64,000 nucleotides of DNA from positions 106,572 through 170,571 of the forward strand of contig SFDZ01000005.1 of assembly GCA_004557405.1 (NCBI GenBank), in the 5' to 3' direction. This DNA comes from Bacteroidales bacterium. GTDB taxonomy: Bacteria > Bacteroidota > Bacteroidia > Bacteroidales > Paludibacteraceae. The translations under genes were made by a program, and so were the position numbers. The notes under the pieces are model-generated. The model did not search any database. It was given only the letters and a program-made list of their open reading frames with translations, and was not told where the DNA came from. Below, piece by piece: positions 9,418 through 18,965 of the stretch. The number at the start of each line of letters is the position of its first letter. Positions within the stretch are counted from its first letter, which is position 1.

Positions 9418-10406
9418 ATGAAACAAAAATTACTCTCCCTTTTGGCTGTTGTGTTGGTGTGCGGCGGTCTGTCGGCTCAAATGCGGGACAGCGCCTCTAA
9501 ACTCTATTACAACATCAGTAATATTGGTTCATCTTTTGCTATTATTGTAGCACCACCGGTGGGTGGCATGCTATTATTGTAGCACCACCGGTGGGTGGCA
9601 CTGCCTATTCGGGTAATATCACTATACCGCAAAAGGTAAGTTACTGGGATTCGAATACGAAAGTTACGACCGACTATCCCGTACAGGTTATTGACGACTC
9701 GGCGTTTTTCCAAACCGATGTCGCTTCGGTAACCTTTGCTCAAGGCAGTCAGGTAAAGTCCATTGGGTCGCGTGCGTTCGCGGAGTGTACAAGCCTGAAG
9801 TCGGTTGCGTTTGCTGCCGATGGCAAGTTGATAATTATTGGCGACTCCGCGTTTGCTAAATGTACAAGTTTGACTGACACTATAGCTCTGCCCGAAGGCG
9901 TAACTGCCATTAGGAAGGGCGGCTTCGATGGTTGTGAAGCAGTGTCGTGCGTTGTGTTGCCTTCTACGCTCAAAAAGCTTGAAGCAAGGGCTCTGGCCTC
10001 TTTGACAAACTTAAAGAGTATTGTTAGCAAGGCGAGTACGCCGCCTACGTGCGATGCCACTACTTTTGAGGCAACGCCGACAGCTATTCCGGTGTATGTG
10101 CCGTGTGGCTCTGTCGATGCTTATAAAGCGGCTGAGGTGTGGAGTAGTTTTACGAAGATTCAGTGTGTGCCGATAGCCACCACCGATTTGGTTGCCGCCG
10201 ATGGCGATGAATTGCGCGTGGCGTGCGAACAACGCCGTATTATCGTCGATGGCGCCGAAGGGCAGTGTGTTTGCCTCTATTCTGCAGCGGGCGTGGCAAT
10301 TGCTCGTACATCGTGTGCCGCGTCTGTCGAAACACTTGTTGTGCCGCAAGCCGGCATTTATATCGTAACGGTCGGAAATCGCGCCGTCAAAGTAGCTGTG
10401 CAATAA
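9418..10406 (+). pseudogene. BspA-like leucine-rich repeat protein with type IX sorting tail, frameshifted by a 32-bp duplication
   Basis: The gene starts with a signal peptide (MKQKLLSLLAVVLVCGGLSA) but stops at 9581 because a 32-base unit (9538-9569) is repeated directly at 9570-9601. Removing one copy restores a single frame of 318 residues to the stop at 10406. The downstream part shows BspA-type (LRR_5) repeats (VKSIGSRAFAECTSLKSV, IIGDSAFAKCTSL, LPEGVTAIRKGGFDGC) and ends with a type IX C-terminal sorting-like domain (GIYIVTVGNRAVKVAVQ). Such proteins are surface adhesins or secreted proteins. As read, only a 54-residue fragment would be made from the true start. Alternatives are a sequencing/assembly error or slipped-strand phase variation. 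Confidence 0.8.
9538..9601 (+). repeat. 32-bp tandem duplication
   Basis: Two head-to-tail copies, 9538-9569 and 9570-9601, identical over 31 bases and differing at the last base. Each copy contains the palindrome CCACCGGTGG. The unit length is not a multiple of three, so copy number controls the reading frame of the host gene. Confidence 0.9.
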
Positions 10407-10437
10407 CTTTGTGTGTAACTATATAATAATGGTGGAA

Positions 10438-10470
10438 TAGGGAGGGCTTGTTCGTCCCTGTTTTTTTTGC
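10438..10470 (+). terminator. Terminator after the BspA-like gene
   Basis: Short GC stem AGGG...CCCT (10439-10459) followed by eight T, between the broken gene and gpmI. Confidence 0.5.
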
Positions 10471-10492
10471 TTTTTTTTTACAACTCAATTTT

Positions 10493-10522
10493 TTGTGGTT
10501 TGGAAATAAATTCATAACTTTG
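10493..10522 (+). promoter_or_regulatory. Promoter of gpmI
   Basis: TTG (10493-10495), 19-base spacer, TAACTTTG (10515-10522); the gpmI ATG follows 53 bases later. Confidence 0.6.
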
Positions 10523-10575
10523 CAAATTGGATTAGTTGTAACAATAATATTCATCAATAAAACATAAAAAACACT

Positions 10576-12096
10576 ATGTCACAAAAAGCAGTTTTAATGA
10601 TACTCGACGGCTGGGGCATCGGCGATGGTAAACGCGACGATGTTATCAGCCAAATGTCAACGCCCTATTGGGATAGGTTGAACGCCACATACCCGCATTC
10701 GCAGTTGCAGGCTTCGGGCGAAAATGTCGGTTTGCCCGACGGACAGATGGGTAACTCCGAAGTGGGGCACCTGAACATCGGTGCCGGACGCATTGTCTAT
10801 CAGGATTTGGTGAAAATCAATCGCGCCTGTCGCGACAAATCGATTCTGAACAATCCCGAAATCGTGTGCGCATACGAATACGCCAAACAGCATGGCGCGA
10901 AAATGCACTTCATGGGTTTGGTATCCGACGGCGGCGTGCATAGTTCGTTGGAACACCTGCTGACACTGTGCGACATCGCCAAGGAATACGGCAATCGCCA
11001 CGTGGTGCATTGCTTTATGGACGGTCGCGATACCGACCCGCACAGCGGCAAGGGTTTTATCGCACAGCTGGAGCAACATCTGGCAACGACCGGCGGACAA
11101 ATAGCGTCGATTGTGGGACGTTACTACGCCATGGATCGCGACAAACGCTGGGAACGCGTGAAAGTGGCGTACGATTTGCTGGTCGAAGGCAAAGGCGAGG
11201 CGTCGCAGAATATGGTCGAGGCTGTCGAAAAATCGTATGCCGCCGACGTTACCGACGAATTTATCAAACCGATAGTACACGTCGATGAAGCGGGCGCACC
11301 GGTGGCCACCATCGAGGCCGGCGATGTGGTGATTTTCTTCAACTACCGCAACGACCGCGCCAAAGAACTGACCATCGCACTGACGCAGCAGGATATGCCC
11401 GAACACGGCATGCACACATTGCCGCTCGAATATTTCTGCATGACACCTTACGACGCCTCGTTCAAAGGCTTGCACATCTTGTTCGACAAAGAAAATGTGG
11501 TCGATACGCTGGGCGAAACGCTCGCCAAAGCCGGCAAACGGCAGTTGCACATTGCCGAAACGGAGAAATATGCGCATGTAACGTTTTTCTTCAACGGCGG
11601 CCGCGAACAACCATTCGATGGCGAGGAACGCATCCTCATTCCGTCGCCCAAAGTGGCTACCTACGATTTGAAACCCGAAATGAGCGCTTACGAAGTGGCT
11701 GCTGCCTTGAACGCCGAATTGGACAAACAGAAGTTCGATTTCGTGGTTATCAACTTTGCCAACGGCGACATGGTAGGCCATACCGGCGTGTACGAAGCCA
11801 TACAGCAAGCAGTTATCACTATCGACAAATGTGTCGAAAGCGTGGTCGAAACAGCGCGTCGCAATGGTTACGAACTCATCATCATAGCCGACCACGGCAA
11901 CTGTGACCACGCCTTGAACGCCGACGGAACACCAAACACGGCGCATTCGCTCAATCCGGTGCCGTTTATCTACGTTACCGACAAACAGGATGTTCAGGTC
12001 GAAAACGGCATCTTGGCCGATGTGGCACCCTCTATCTGCCACATTATGGGCATTGCACAACCGACCGATATGACAGGTAAGTGCTTGATAAAATGA
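10576..12096 (+). CDS. gpmI: 2,3-bisphosphoglycerate-independent phosphoglycerate mutase
   Basis: 506 residues, standard for the manganese-dependent enzyme that interconverts 3- and 2-phosphoglycerate in glycolysis. Seen: N-terminal metal site MILDGWGIG, the phosphoserine site GQMGNSEVGHLNIGAGR, DGRDTDPHSG, FFNYRNDRAKEL, and the C-terminal metal ligands in ADHGNCDHALN with THS-type AHSLNPVPF. It has its own promoter and is followed after 30 bases by the chaperone gene at 12127. Confidence 0.97.
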   Translation: MSQKAVLMILDGWGIGDGKRDDVISQMSTPYWDRLNATYPHSQLQASGENVGLPDGQMGNSEVGHLNIGAGRIVYQDLVKINRACRDKSILNNPEIVCAYEYAKQHGAKMHFMGLVSDGGVHSSLEHLLTLCDIAKEYGNRHVVHCFMDGRDTDPHSGKGFIAQLEQHLATTGGQIASIVGRYYAMDRDKRWERVKVAYDLLVEGKGEASQNMVEAVEKSYAADVTDEFIKPIVHVDEAGAPVATIEAGDVVIFFNYRNDRAKELTIALTQQDMPEHGMHTLPLEYFCMTPYDASFKGLHILFDKENVVDTLGETLAKAGKRQLHIAETEKYAHVTFFFNGGREQPFDGEERILIPSPKVATYDLKPEMSAYEVAAALNAELDKQKFDFVVINFANGDMVGHTGVYEAIQQAVITIDKCVESVVETARRNGYELIIIADHGNCDHALNADGTPNTAHSLNPVPFIYVTDKQDVQVENGILADVAPSICHIMGIAQPTDMTGKCLIK

Positions 12097-12126
12097 TGTT
12101 TGTAATTCCGAAAAAACAATAACGCT

Positions 12127-14070
12127 ATGAAAATTCTGAAAAGTTTCGTATTGGTTGCGGCCGTGCTGGCCGGCACTGCCGTGGTGGCGCAAACCGAACC
12201 GGTGTTGATGACAATCGATGGTAACGCCATCACAAAAGATGAATTTGAGTATATCTATCGTAAAAATAATGCAAACAATGCCCTCGACAAAAAATCGTTG
12301 GAAGAGTATGTCGAGTTGTTCAAAAACTTCAAATTGAAAGTGATCGATGCGCAACATCGCGGCTTGGACACGCTGCCGACTTTCATCAGCGAATTGCGCG
12401 GCTACAGGGCACAGTTGGCCAAACCGTATCTGACCGATATGTCGATGGAAGAAAAATTGTGTCGCGAGGCTTACGAACATTTGCAACAGGACGTCGAAGT
12501 GAGCCATGTGTTGATTAAATTGCCCGACAATGCCACTCCCGCCGACACGCTGGCAGCCTACAACAAAGCGTTGACGGCGTGTCAACGACTTGCAAATGAG
12601 GACTTTGCAACTGTTGCGCTCGACATGTCGGACGACCCTTCGGTGCAGCGTAACAAAGGCTATTTGGGATATTTCACCGGCGGCATGTTGGTCTATCCGT
12701 TCGAAAAGGCGATGTACACGTTGCCCGTAGGCGAAATTTCGGCGCCGGTGCGCACGTTCTACGGCTACCATATAATTAAGGTGCACAATCGTCGGCCGGC
12801 ATACGGACAAATTCGCGTGTCGCATATCATGAAAATGGTCAAAGCCGATGCGCCTGAAGCCGAACAGCAGAAAGCACACGACGAAATTCTGAAAATAGCC
12901 GAACGCTTGAATAATGGCGAAGACTTTGCCGACGTGGCGCGCGAAACCTCCGACGATCGCGGTTCGGCCATGCGTGGCGGCGAACTGTCGTGGTTTGGTG
13001 TCGGACGCATGGTGCGCGAATTCGAAAACGCAGCCTTTGCCCTGACCGAACCCGGCGAAGTCAGCCAACCGGTGCAATCGCCTTTCGGGTGGCACATCAT
13101 CAAATTGCACGAGCGCCGCGACCTCGAACCGTACGAAGTAAAACGTCCGGATATTTTGCGCCAAATGCAGCGCGACGAACGTGCGTCGATGGGTCGCAAA
13201 GTGCTGGTTGACAGACTGAAACGTGAATATGGCTATGCCGAAAACGCAGCTGCGTTCGATGCTGTGGCCGCTTTTGTACGACAGCACGCACAAGCCGATT
13301 CAGCCTATTTTGTTGCTGCCGAGCAACTGACAGATACTTTGGCACAGTTTGCCGACGAATTTTTGTTGCAAAAAGATTTGGCCATGGTCATCGGGTTTGC
13401 CGCACGCGGCGGCGCCTTGTCGGCTGTGTCGTTCGACGAACAAAAACAGGATTTTGTAGCCAACGGCATATTGAATTACGAAGAGACTCAACTCGAGACG
13501 AAATATCCCGAATTTCGCTATCTGATGCAGGAATATCACGATGGCATCTTGTTGTTCGAAATCAGCAACACCGAAGTTTGGGAAAAAGCCGCCAAAGACA
13601 CCAAAGGACTTGAAGCCTATTTTGCAGCCAACAAAAAAAATTATGCGTGGGACACGCCGCATTACAAAGGTCGAGTCGTCTATTGCAAAGATGCTGCTAC
13701 AGCCAAGGTTGTCAAGAAAATGATAGCCAAATTGCCGTCCGATTCGGTCAATTCCTATCTGAATGCCCGTGTCAACAACGACAGCGTAGTGGCGGTGAAA
13801 ACCGAAACCGGCTTGTGGAAAAAAGGCGACAATGCGCAAGTTGACAAGTTGGCATTTGGTGTGAAAAACGCCGAAGTGGCCGTCGATGACAAATTTCCTG
13901 TGGTGTTTGTGGTAGGCAAAATGCTGAAAAAAGGTCCGGAGTCCTACACCGATGTGCGTGGAGCCGTCATCTCCGACTATCAAAACGAACTCGAACGGCG
14001 TTGGGTGGATGCTTTGCGCAAACAGTACGAAATAGTGGTCGATAGTGCCGTCTTGAATACCATCGAATAG
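12127..14070 (+). CDS. Periplasmic peptidyl-prolyl isomerase with two parvulin domains
   Basis: 647 residues with signal peptide MKILKSFVLVAAVLAGTAVVAQ. Two PpiC/parvulin domains follow a SurA-like N-terminal region: the first at about residues 120-225 (VSHVLIKLP ... FYGYHIIKVHNRRP), the second at about 225-335 (IRVSHIMKMV ... GGELSWFGVGRMVREFENAAF ... FGWHIIKLHERR). The remaining C-terminal half resembles a chaperone domain without isomerase motifs. A role in folding outer membrane proteins is inferred from SurA. It begins a run of three related chaperone genes. Confidence 0.9.
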   Translation: MKILKSFVLVAAVLAGTAVVAQTEPVLMTIDGNAITKDEFEYIYRKNNANNALDKKSLEEYVELFKNFKLKVIDAQHRGLDTLPTFISELRGYRAQLAKPYLTDMSMEEKLCREAYEHLQQDVEVSHVLIKLPDNATPADTLAAYNKALTACQRLANEDFATVALDMSDDPSVQRNKGYLGYFTGGMLVYPFEKAMYTLPVGEISAPVRTFYGYHIIKVHNRRPAYGQIRVSHIMKMVKADAPEAEQQKAHDEILKIAERLNNGEDFADVARETSDDRGSAMRGGELSWFGVGRMVREFENAAFALTEPGEVSQPVQSPFGWHIIKLHERRDLEPYEVKRPDILRQMQRDERASMGRKVLVDRLKREYGYAENAAAFDAVAAFVRQHAQADSAYFVAAEQLTDTLAQFADEFLLQKDLAMVIGFAARGGALSAVSFDEQKQDFVANGILNYEETQLETKYPEFRYLMQEYHDGILLFEISNTEVWEKAAKDTKGLEAYFAANKKNYAWDTPHYKGRVVYCKDAATAKVVKKMIAKLPSDSVNSYLNARVNNDSVVAVKTETGLWKKGDNAQVDKLAFGVKNAEVAVDDKFPVVFVVGKMLKKGPESYTDVRGAVISDYQNELERRWVDALRKQYEIVVDSAVLNTIE

Positions 14071-14085
14071 TCCTCTGTCGTGCGT

Positions 14086-14976
14086 ATGAAAACACGTTGT
14101 CTGCTGCTATTTCTCGTGTCGTGCCTGCTGGTGGCCTGCAACATCAAGCCGCAAGCCGATGTGGCGCGCGAACCTTTGATGGAGGTCGAAGGTCAATTTC
14201 TCTATAAGGACGAATTGGCGCCAATCATTCCGGAAGGCACCACGCCCGAAGATAGTGCAGTGCTGGCCGATGCGTTCATTCGCAAGTGGGCAACCAACAT
14301 TTTGCTGTACGAAACCGCCAAACGCAACATCGCCAACGAAGACGAAATCGATGCCATGGTCGAGGAATACCGCAAAACGCTGACCATTCACTACTATCAG
14401 CAACGGCTGGTGGCGCAACGTTTGGCCGAACCGACCGATGCCGAAGTCGAGGCATTTTACGAACAGCACGAAGGCCTGTTTCCGCTGCACGAAAATGTGC
14501 TGCGTGGCGTGTTTCTGAAAGTGCCGAATGGCGCTCCGAAAATCGAACGTGTGCGCAAAACCATCAAAGACCTTGACGACGATGCCGACCTGCAAGCCCT
14601 CGAAGAATACAGCGTACGACATGCCGCCGTGTACGACTATTTTCCGGATAAATGGGTGTATTTCAGCGATTTGATTTGTCGGATGCCGACGCCAGATGCC
14701 GACCAGGCACGCTTCTTGGAAAACGCATCGTTTTACGAAACGTCGGATTCGACCTACACCTATTTTTTGAAAGTAACCGATTACCGTTTGGTCGGTATGG
14801 CTGCACCGTTGGATTTTGTGCAGGAAAAAATCAGAACCATACTCAGCAACCGGCGGAAACTCGAATATTTGCAACAATTTGAAGTGTCGCTCTACGACGA
14901 TGCCGTAACCAACGGACAAATCACATTCTACAATTCGTTGCAAGAGAAAAAAAGTTTGAAATCCTATTTTGAATAA
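14086..14976 (+). CDS. SurA/PrsA-like periplasmic lipoprotein lacking a parvulin domain
   Basis: 296 residues from the ATG at 14086 (a GTG two codons earlier is possible). Signal peptide with lipobox: MKTRCLLLFLVSCLLVACN. The region after it has the N-terminal helical pattern of SurA/trigger-factor chaperones (EDEIDAMVEEYRKTLTIHYYQQRLVAQRLAEPTDAEVEAFYEQH) but the isomerase core motifs seen in both neighbours are missing. It lies 15 bases after the first chaperone gene and 1 base before the next. Likely a chaperone partner for outer membrane proteins; the exact role is not known. Confidence 0.75.
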   Translation: MKTRCLLLFLVSCLLVACNIKPQADVAREPLMEVEGQFLYKDELAPIIPEGTTPEDSAVLADAFIRKWATNILLYETAKRNIANEDEIDAMVEEYRKTLTIHYYQQRLVAQRLAEPTDAEVEAFYEQHEGLFPLHENVLRGVFLKVPNGAPKIERVRKTIKDLDDDADLQALEEYSVRHAAVYDYFPDKWVYFSDLICRMPTPDADQARFLENASFYETSDSTYTYFLKVTDYRLVGMAAPLDFVQEKIRTILSNRRKLEYLQQFEVSLYDDAVTNGQITFYNSLQEKKSLKSYFE

Positions 14977-14977
14977 A

Positions 14978-16336
14978 ATGATGCAGAAGGTAAAATATAT
15001 CGTTACGGGCGTGGTGCTGACGCTGTCGGTGGCATTGTCGGCGCAAACAAATATGATTGATGGCGTGGTGTGGATAGTGGGCGATAATGCCATCATGCGA
15101 AGCGAGGTCGAGGAATACCGCTTGCGCTTGCAGTACGAAGGGCAGCGCTTGCAAGGCGACCCCTACTGCGTGATACCGGAACGCATGGCGTTGCAAAAAT
15201 TGTATCTGCATCAAGCCAAAATCGATAGCCTCGAAGCCGGCGCATCGCAAGTCGAAGCACAAGTGAATATGCGTATGGATCATTTCATGCGCGAAATTGG
15301 CTCGAAAGAGAAGGTCGAAGAGTACTTCAAAAAAACGGTGTCGGAAATCAAGGAGGAGATGCGCCAGATGATTCACGACCAACTGACCATTCAGATGGTG
15401 CAGCAAAAGTTGACGGGCGACATCAAACTGACACCGGCCGAAGTCCGTACGTTTTATCAAACCTTGCCCGACGATAGCATACCGATGATTCCGGCCATGG
15501 TCGAAGTGCAGATTATCACGTTGGAACCGCCCATTCCTGTCGAAGATTTGGAGGCTACCAAAAACCGCTTGCGCGAATATGCCGAGCGTGTGAACAACGG
15601 TTCGGCCGATTTCTCGATGCTGGCGCGCCTCTATTCCGACGATCCCGGCACCGCTGCGAAAGGTGGCGAATTGGGATTCTTCGGACGTGGCACGATGGTG
15701 CCCGAATTTACCAACGCCGCCTTTGCACTCACCGAACCGGGGCAAGTGTCGCGTGTGTTTCAAACCGAATTTGGATTCCACATCGTGCAACTGCTCGAAA
15801 AACGGGGCGACCGCATCAATTGTCGCCACATATTGTTGCGACCGCGTGTGTCGGCTGCCATCAAAGAAAAAACGTTTCAACAACTCGATAGTCTGACCAC
15901 GCTCATCAGAACCGGCAAGTTGACATTCGAAGAGGCTGCCACCGTGAACTCGTCCGACAAAAACACACGCATGAACGGCGGCGTAATGACCAACGAAAAT
16001 ACCGGCGCATCCAAATTTGAATATCAAGATTTGCCGCAAGAGGTGGCAAAAATGGCCTACAACCTGAAAGTCGGCGAAATATCGCAACCATTTGCCATGA
16101 TGGACGCGTCGCTCGGGCGCGAAGTGTATGCCGTCATTCGGCTGAAAGCCAAAACGCCAAACCACAAAGCCAACTTGACCGACGACTATCAGCAGTTGAA
16201 ACAATATTGCGAGAGCGAAAAACGTTCCGAAATCCTGTCGGAATGGATCGCACGCAAAATTAAAGAAACCTATGTCTATATTGCTCCCGATTGGCGAAAT
16301 TGCGATTTCGAACATGAGGGCTGGATAAAAAAATAG
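14978..16336 (+). CDS. surA: SurA-like peptidyl-prolyl isomerase
   Basis: 452 residues from the ATG at 14978; a TTG at 14969 would overlap the upstream stop and is less likely. Signal peptide (YIVTGVVLTLSVALSAQ), then a SurA N-terminal region (DGVVWIVGDNAIMRSEVEEYR), one clear parvulin domain at about residues 175-280 (VEVQIITLEPP, DDPGTAAKGGELGFFGRGTMVPEF, FGFHIVQLLEKRGD) and a second, weaker one after it (INCRHILLRP, MNGGVMTNENTGASKFEYQDL). Family role: chaperone guiding barrel proteins through the periplasm to the Bam complex. It sits next to a lipopolysaccharide-transport-like gene. Confidence 0.88.
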   Translation: MMQKVKYIVTGVVLTLSVALSAQTNMIDGVVWIVGDNAIMRSEVEEYRLRLQYEGQRLQGDPYCVIPERMALQKLYLHQAKIDSLEAGASQVEAQVNMRMDHFMREIGSKEKVEEYFKKTVSEIKEEMRQMIHDQLTIQMVQQKLTGDIKLTPAEVRTFYQTLPDDSIPMIPAMVEVQIITLEPPIPVEDLEATKNRLREYAERVNNGSADFSMLARLYSDDPGTAAKGGELGFFGRGTMVPEFTNAAFALTEPGQVSRVFQTEFGFHIVQLLEKRGDRINCRHILLRPRVSAAIKEKTFQQLDSLTTLIRTGKLTFEEAATVNSSDKNTRMNGGVMTNENTGASKFEYQDLPQEVAKMAYNLKVGEISQPFAMMDASLGREVYAVIRLKAKTPNHKANLTDDYQQLKQYCESEKRSEILSEWIARKIKETYVYIAPDWRNCDFEHEGWIKK

Positions 16337-16342
16337 AGCGAA

Positions 16343-18232
16343 TTGCGGGTAACGGATTTTTGGAAATATCATATTTTCCGGGTGTCGGTATGCTTGTTGT
16401 GTGCCATGGCAACCCCGTCGATGGCGCAGCAAAACAAACTGCAAATGGCGCCGCAGACAATGTCGCCGATGCAAAAAACGATGACACCACCGCCTCCGAC
16501 TGCCACAACGCAGCCTAAAACCGCGCCCAACGTCAAAACCAAATCTCCGACCACGACAGCCACGTCCGCCGCTGAACCCAAAACACCGGTCTATCTCGAA
16601 AATGCCGAAACGTTCAGTTACGACCAAGCCCGCAATGCCGATGCACAACTACTGAAGGGCAATGTGCGCTTTCGGCACGATGATGCCTACCTCTATTGCG
16701 ACAGCGCCTATTTCTACGAACAGCAAAACTCGTTTACGGCCTACGGACATGTGCGTATTGTGCAAGGCGATACGTTGTTCATCTACGGCGATGTGCTCTA
16801 TTACGACGGAAATACCAAATTGGCGCGCCTGCGACGCAATGTGCGTATGAACAATCGCGATGTAACGCTCGTTACCGATAGTTTGAACTACGACCGCATG
16901 GCCAATGTCGGCTACTACTACACCGGCGGCAAATTGTACGACGAATCAAATGTGTTGACCTCGGTTTTCGGCCATTACTATCCGGGTGAACGCTTGGCGG
17001 TGTTTCGCCACGATGTGTTGCTGACAAATCCAAACTTCACCATGGATGCCGATACACTGAAATACAACACAGAATCGGCTGTGGCCGAAATAGTCGGTCC
17101 AACCACCATCGTCTATGCCCAAGAAACAACCATCTATTCGGAATTGGGCTACTACAACACACGCACGGAACAATCGCTGTTGCGCCGCAATTCGTCGGTA
17201 AAACACGTTGATGGTCAAACACTTACTGGCGATTCGATTTTGTATAACAAACGGCAGGGCGAAGGACGTGCCTACAAACATGTGGTGTTGAACGATTCGG
17301 CAAAACAGATGTCGTTTTTCGGACATTTCGTCTATTATAAGGAAGAGGGCGATGTGGCTTTGGCCTACGATTCGGCACTGATGGTAGAACATTCTACACC
17401 CGACACCATCTATCTGAATGCCGATACGCTCTATGCTTACGCGGTCGATTCTACCGAAAAAGTGGTGCATGCCTATCACAATGTCCGTATGTTTCGCCAC
17501 GATGTGCAGGCCGTGTGCGACTCGGCAAATTACAACACCCGCGACTCGGTGCTGCACCTGATGCAACAGCCGGTGGCGTGGTCGGGCAATCGACAAATCA
17601 CAGGCGACACCATGCACATCTATTCGGTAAACGGCAACGTGGAACGTCTGCAAGTGGTGGGCGCTGCCTTCGTGTGCGAACAGCACGATTCGTTGCACTA
17701 CAACCAATTGTCCGGCAAGGAACTTGTGGCCTATCTGTCCGACAGAGAATTGCGACAAGTCAACATCCGCGGCAATGCCGTTTCGCTCTATTTCCCGCTC
17801 GACAACGATAGCGTGATGATAGGGCTGAATCAGACCGAAAGCAGTTATCTGACGGTTTATCTGAAACAGCAAAAAATCGACAGAATTGTTCTGTTTCCAT
17901 CGCCAACGGGCGTGCTTACGCCCATGGAAATGGTAACCGACGATATGCTGCGCATGCCGGGATTCTCGTGGCAGGCCGATGTGCGACCCGATACATGGCA
18001 GGCCGTGTTCGACCGCCCGGAGCGTCAGAAAACGACCGCTCAACAGCCGCGTCGCCGTCCGGGACATGTTGAACCTGACGATACGGAAACTGCCGATAAA
18101 CAGAAACAACAAACCACACCTACCGACACACAGCAAATGCCTGCACGATTCGATGGCGGCAGCAGCGGACGCACCGCAGCACCCGGTGGCGTGGGCGGCA
18201 AAACCACACTCAAAACCAATACATCGCGATGA
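16343..18232 (+). CDS. OstA/LptA-like lipopolysaccharide transport protein
   Basis: 629 residues starting at a TTG, with a signal peptide (FRVSVCLLCAMATPSMAQ). The body is a long series of OstA-like beta repeats (GNVRFRHDDAYLYCDSAYFYE, GHVRIVQGDTLFIYGDVLYYDG, NVRMNNRDVTLVTDSLNYD), the jellyroll fold that carries lipopolysaccharide across the periplasm. Many Bacteroidota encode this long form beside SurA-like genes. A low-complexity Pro/Thr/Lys stretch follows the signal peptide and a Thr/Gln/Gly-rich tail ends it. The stop overlaps the next start (ATGA). The TTG start is the weakest part of the call. Confidence 0.82.
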   Translation: MRVTDFWKYHIFRVSVCLLCAMATPSMAQQNKLQMAPQTMSPMQKTMTPPPPTATTQPKTAPNVKTKSPTTTATSAAEPKTPVYLENAETFSYDQARNADAQLLKGNVRFRHDDAYLYCDSAYFYEQQNSFTAYGHVRIVQGDTLFIYGDVLYYDGNTKLARLRRNVRMNNRDVTLVTDSLNYDRMANVGYYYTGGKLYDESNVLTSVFGHYYPGERLAVFRHDVLLTNPNFTMDADTLKYNTESAVAEIVGPTTIVYAQETTIYSELGYYNTRTEQSLLRRNSSVKHVDGQTLTGDSILYNKRQGEGRAYKHVVLNDSAKQMSFFGHFVYYKEEGDVALAYDSALMVEHSTPDTIYLNADTLYAYAVDSTEKVVHAYHNVRMFRHDVQAVCDSANYNTRDSVLHLMQQPVAWSGNRQITGDTMHIYSVNGNVERLQVVGAAFVCEQHDSLHYNQLSGKELVAYLSDRELRQVNIRGNAVSLYFPLDNDSVMIGLNQTESSYLTVYLKQQKIDRIVLFPSPTGVLTPMEMVTDDMLRMPGFSWQADVRPDTWQAVFDRPERQKTTAQQPRRRPGHVEPDDTETADKQKQQTTPTDTQQMPARFDGGSSGRTAAPGGVGGKTTLKTNTSR

Positions 18233-18921
18233 GCAGGGTAGTAGTAGCACTGAAATTTGGCCAAGCGGCACCGACAGCCACACTGTTTGCCGAAACTATC
18301 GCGGCAGCGCTCCGACACGAGGCGCGCACGCTGACGGTGGGCCCCGGTATCGTCGGCGATGTAGGGCAAATAGCCGATTTGCCCGACGAGTTGGAACGTA
18401 TCGATGCTTCGATGTTGATAGTGGAAATTGCCGACACACGACAGATAAATACCTGTTTGCAGGCGTGCCGTACATTGCGTATCCCGTATCTGTTGGTGCG
18501 CCCGAATCAAAAACCCGTTTTTGCCTCGGTGGCAGTGCCGGTAACGTTTTTGCCCGAAGATAAAGAAAAAGCCCCATTTGCAGCAGCCTTCGGACGCTTT
18601 TTTGGCGCCAAACTCACTATATTCAAACCCAAAGATTATGGCACTCGAGCCATCAAAAATATCGAAGCGATGACCACTTTGTTCAAATCGTTCGACCTCG
18701 AGTACGACATTGTGCAGGCGCGCAAAGGCAGCGATGGCGTCGAACGCGAAGCAGCCCGCTGGGCGCAAACACAAGCCGATTTGGTCATTGTGTCGGCATC
18801 GCGCGAATATGGTTTGGACGATATATTGTTCGGCAGCAAAGAACTTCGCATTGCCAAACAGTGCACCGTACCACTGCTGCTTATCAACCCACGAGGCGAC
18901 TTGTATGCCTTGTGCGACTAA
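18229..18921 (+). CDS. Universal stress protein family protein
   Basis: 230 residues of UspA-like alpha/beta fold in two halves. The second half carries AQTQADLVIVSASREYGLDDILFGSKELRIAKQCTVPLLLINP, the usual C-terminal UspA pattern, although the exact ATP-binding GxxG-9-G spacing is not clear. The start overlaps the upstream OstA-like stop by 4 bases, so the two are translationally coupled. What stress it serves is not evident. Confidence 0.7.
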   Translation: MSRVVVALKFGQAAPTATLFAETIAAALRHEARTLTVGPGIVGDVGQIADLPDELERIDASMLIVEIADTRQINTCLQACRTLRIPYLLVRPNQKPVFASVAVPVTFLPEDKEKAPFAAAFGRFFGAKLTIFKPKDYGTRAIKNIEAMTTLFKSFDLEYDIVQARKGSDGVEREAARWAQTQADLVIVSASREYGLDDILFGSKELRIAKQCTVPLLLINPRGDLYALCD

Positions 18922-18965
18922 CTTGATAAATGTTGTAATTGTTTGAAAATAAATAAAATACAGAT

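Noticed and set aside
10657..13293. 878-codon open frame on the minus strand across gpmI and the first chaperone gene
   Set aside because: It is a mirror of two well-supported plus-strand genes and its translation has no recognisable family.
14969..14977. TTG start for the SurA-like gene
   Set aside because: It would overlap the previous stop, while ATG codons at 14978 and 14981 lie right after it and lead into the signal peptide.
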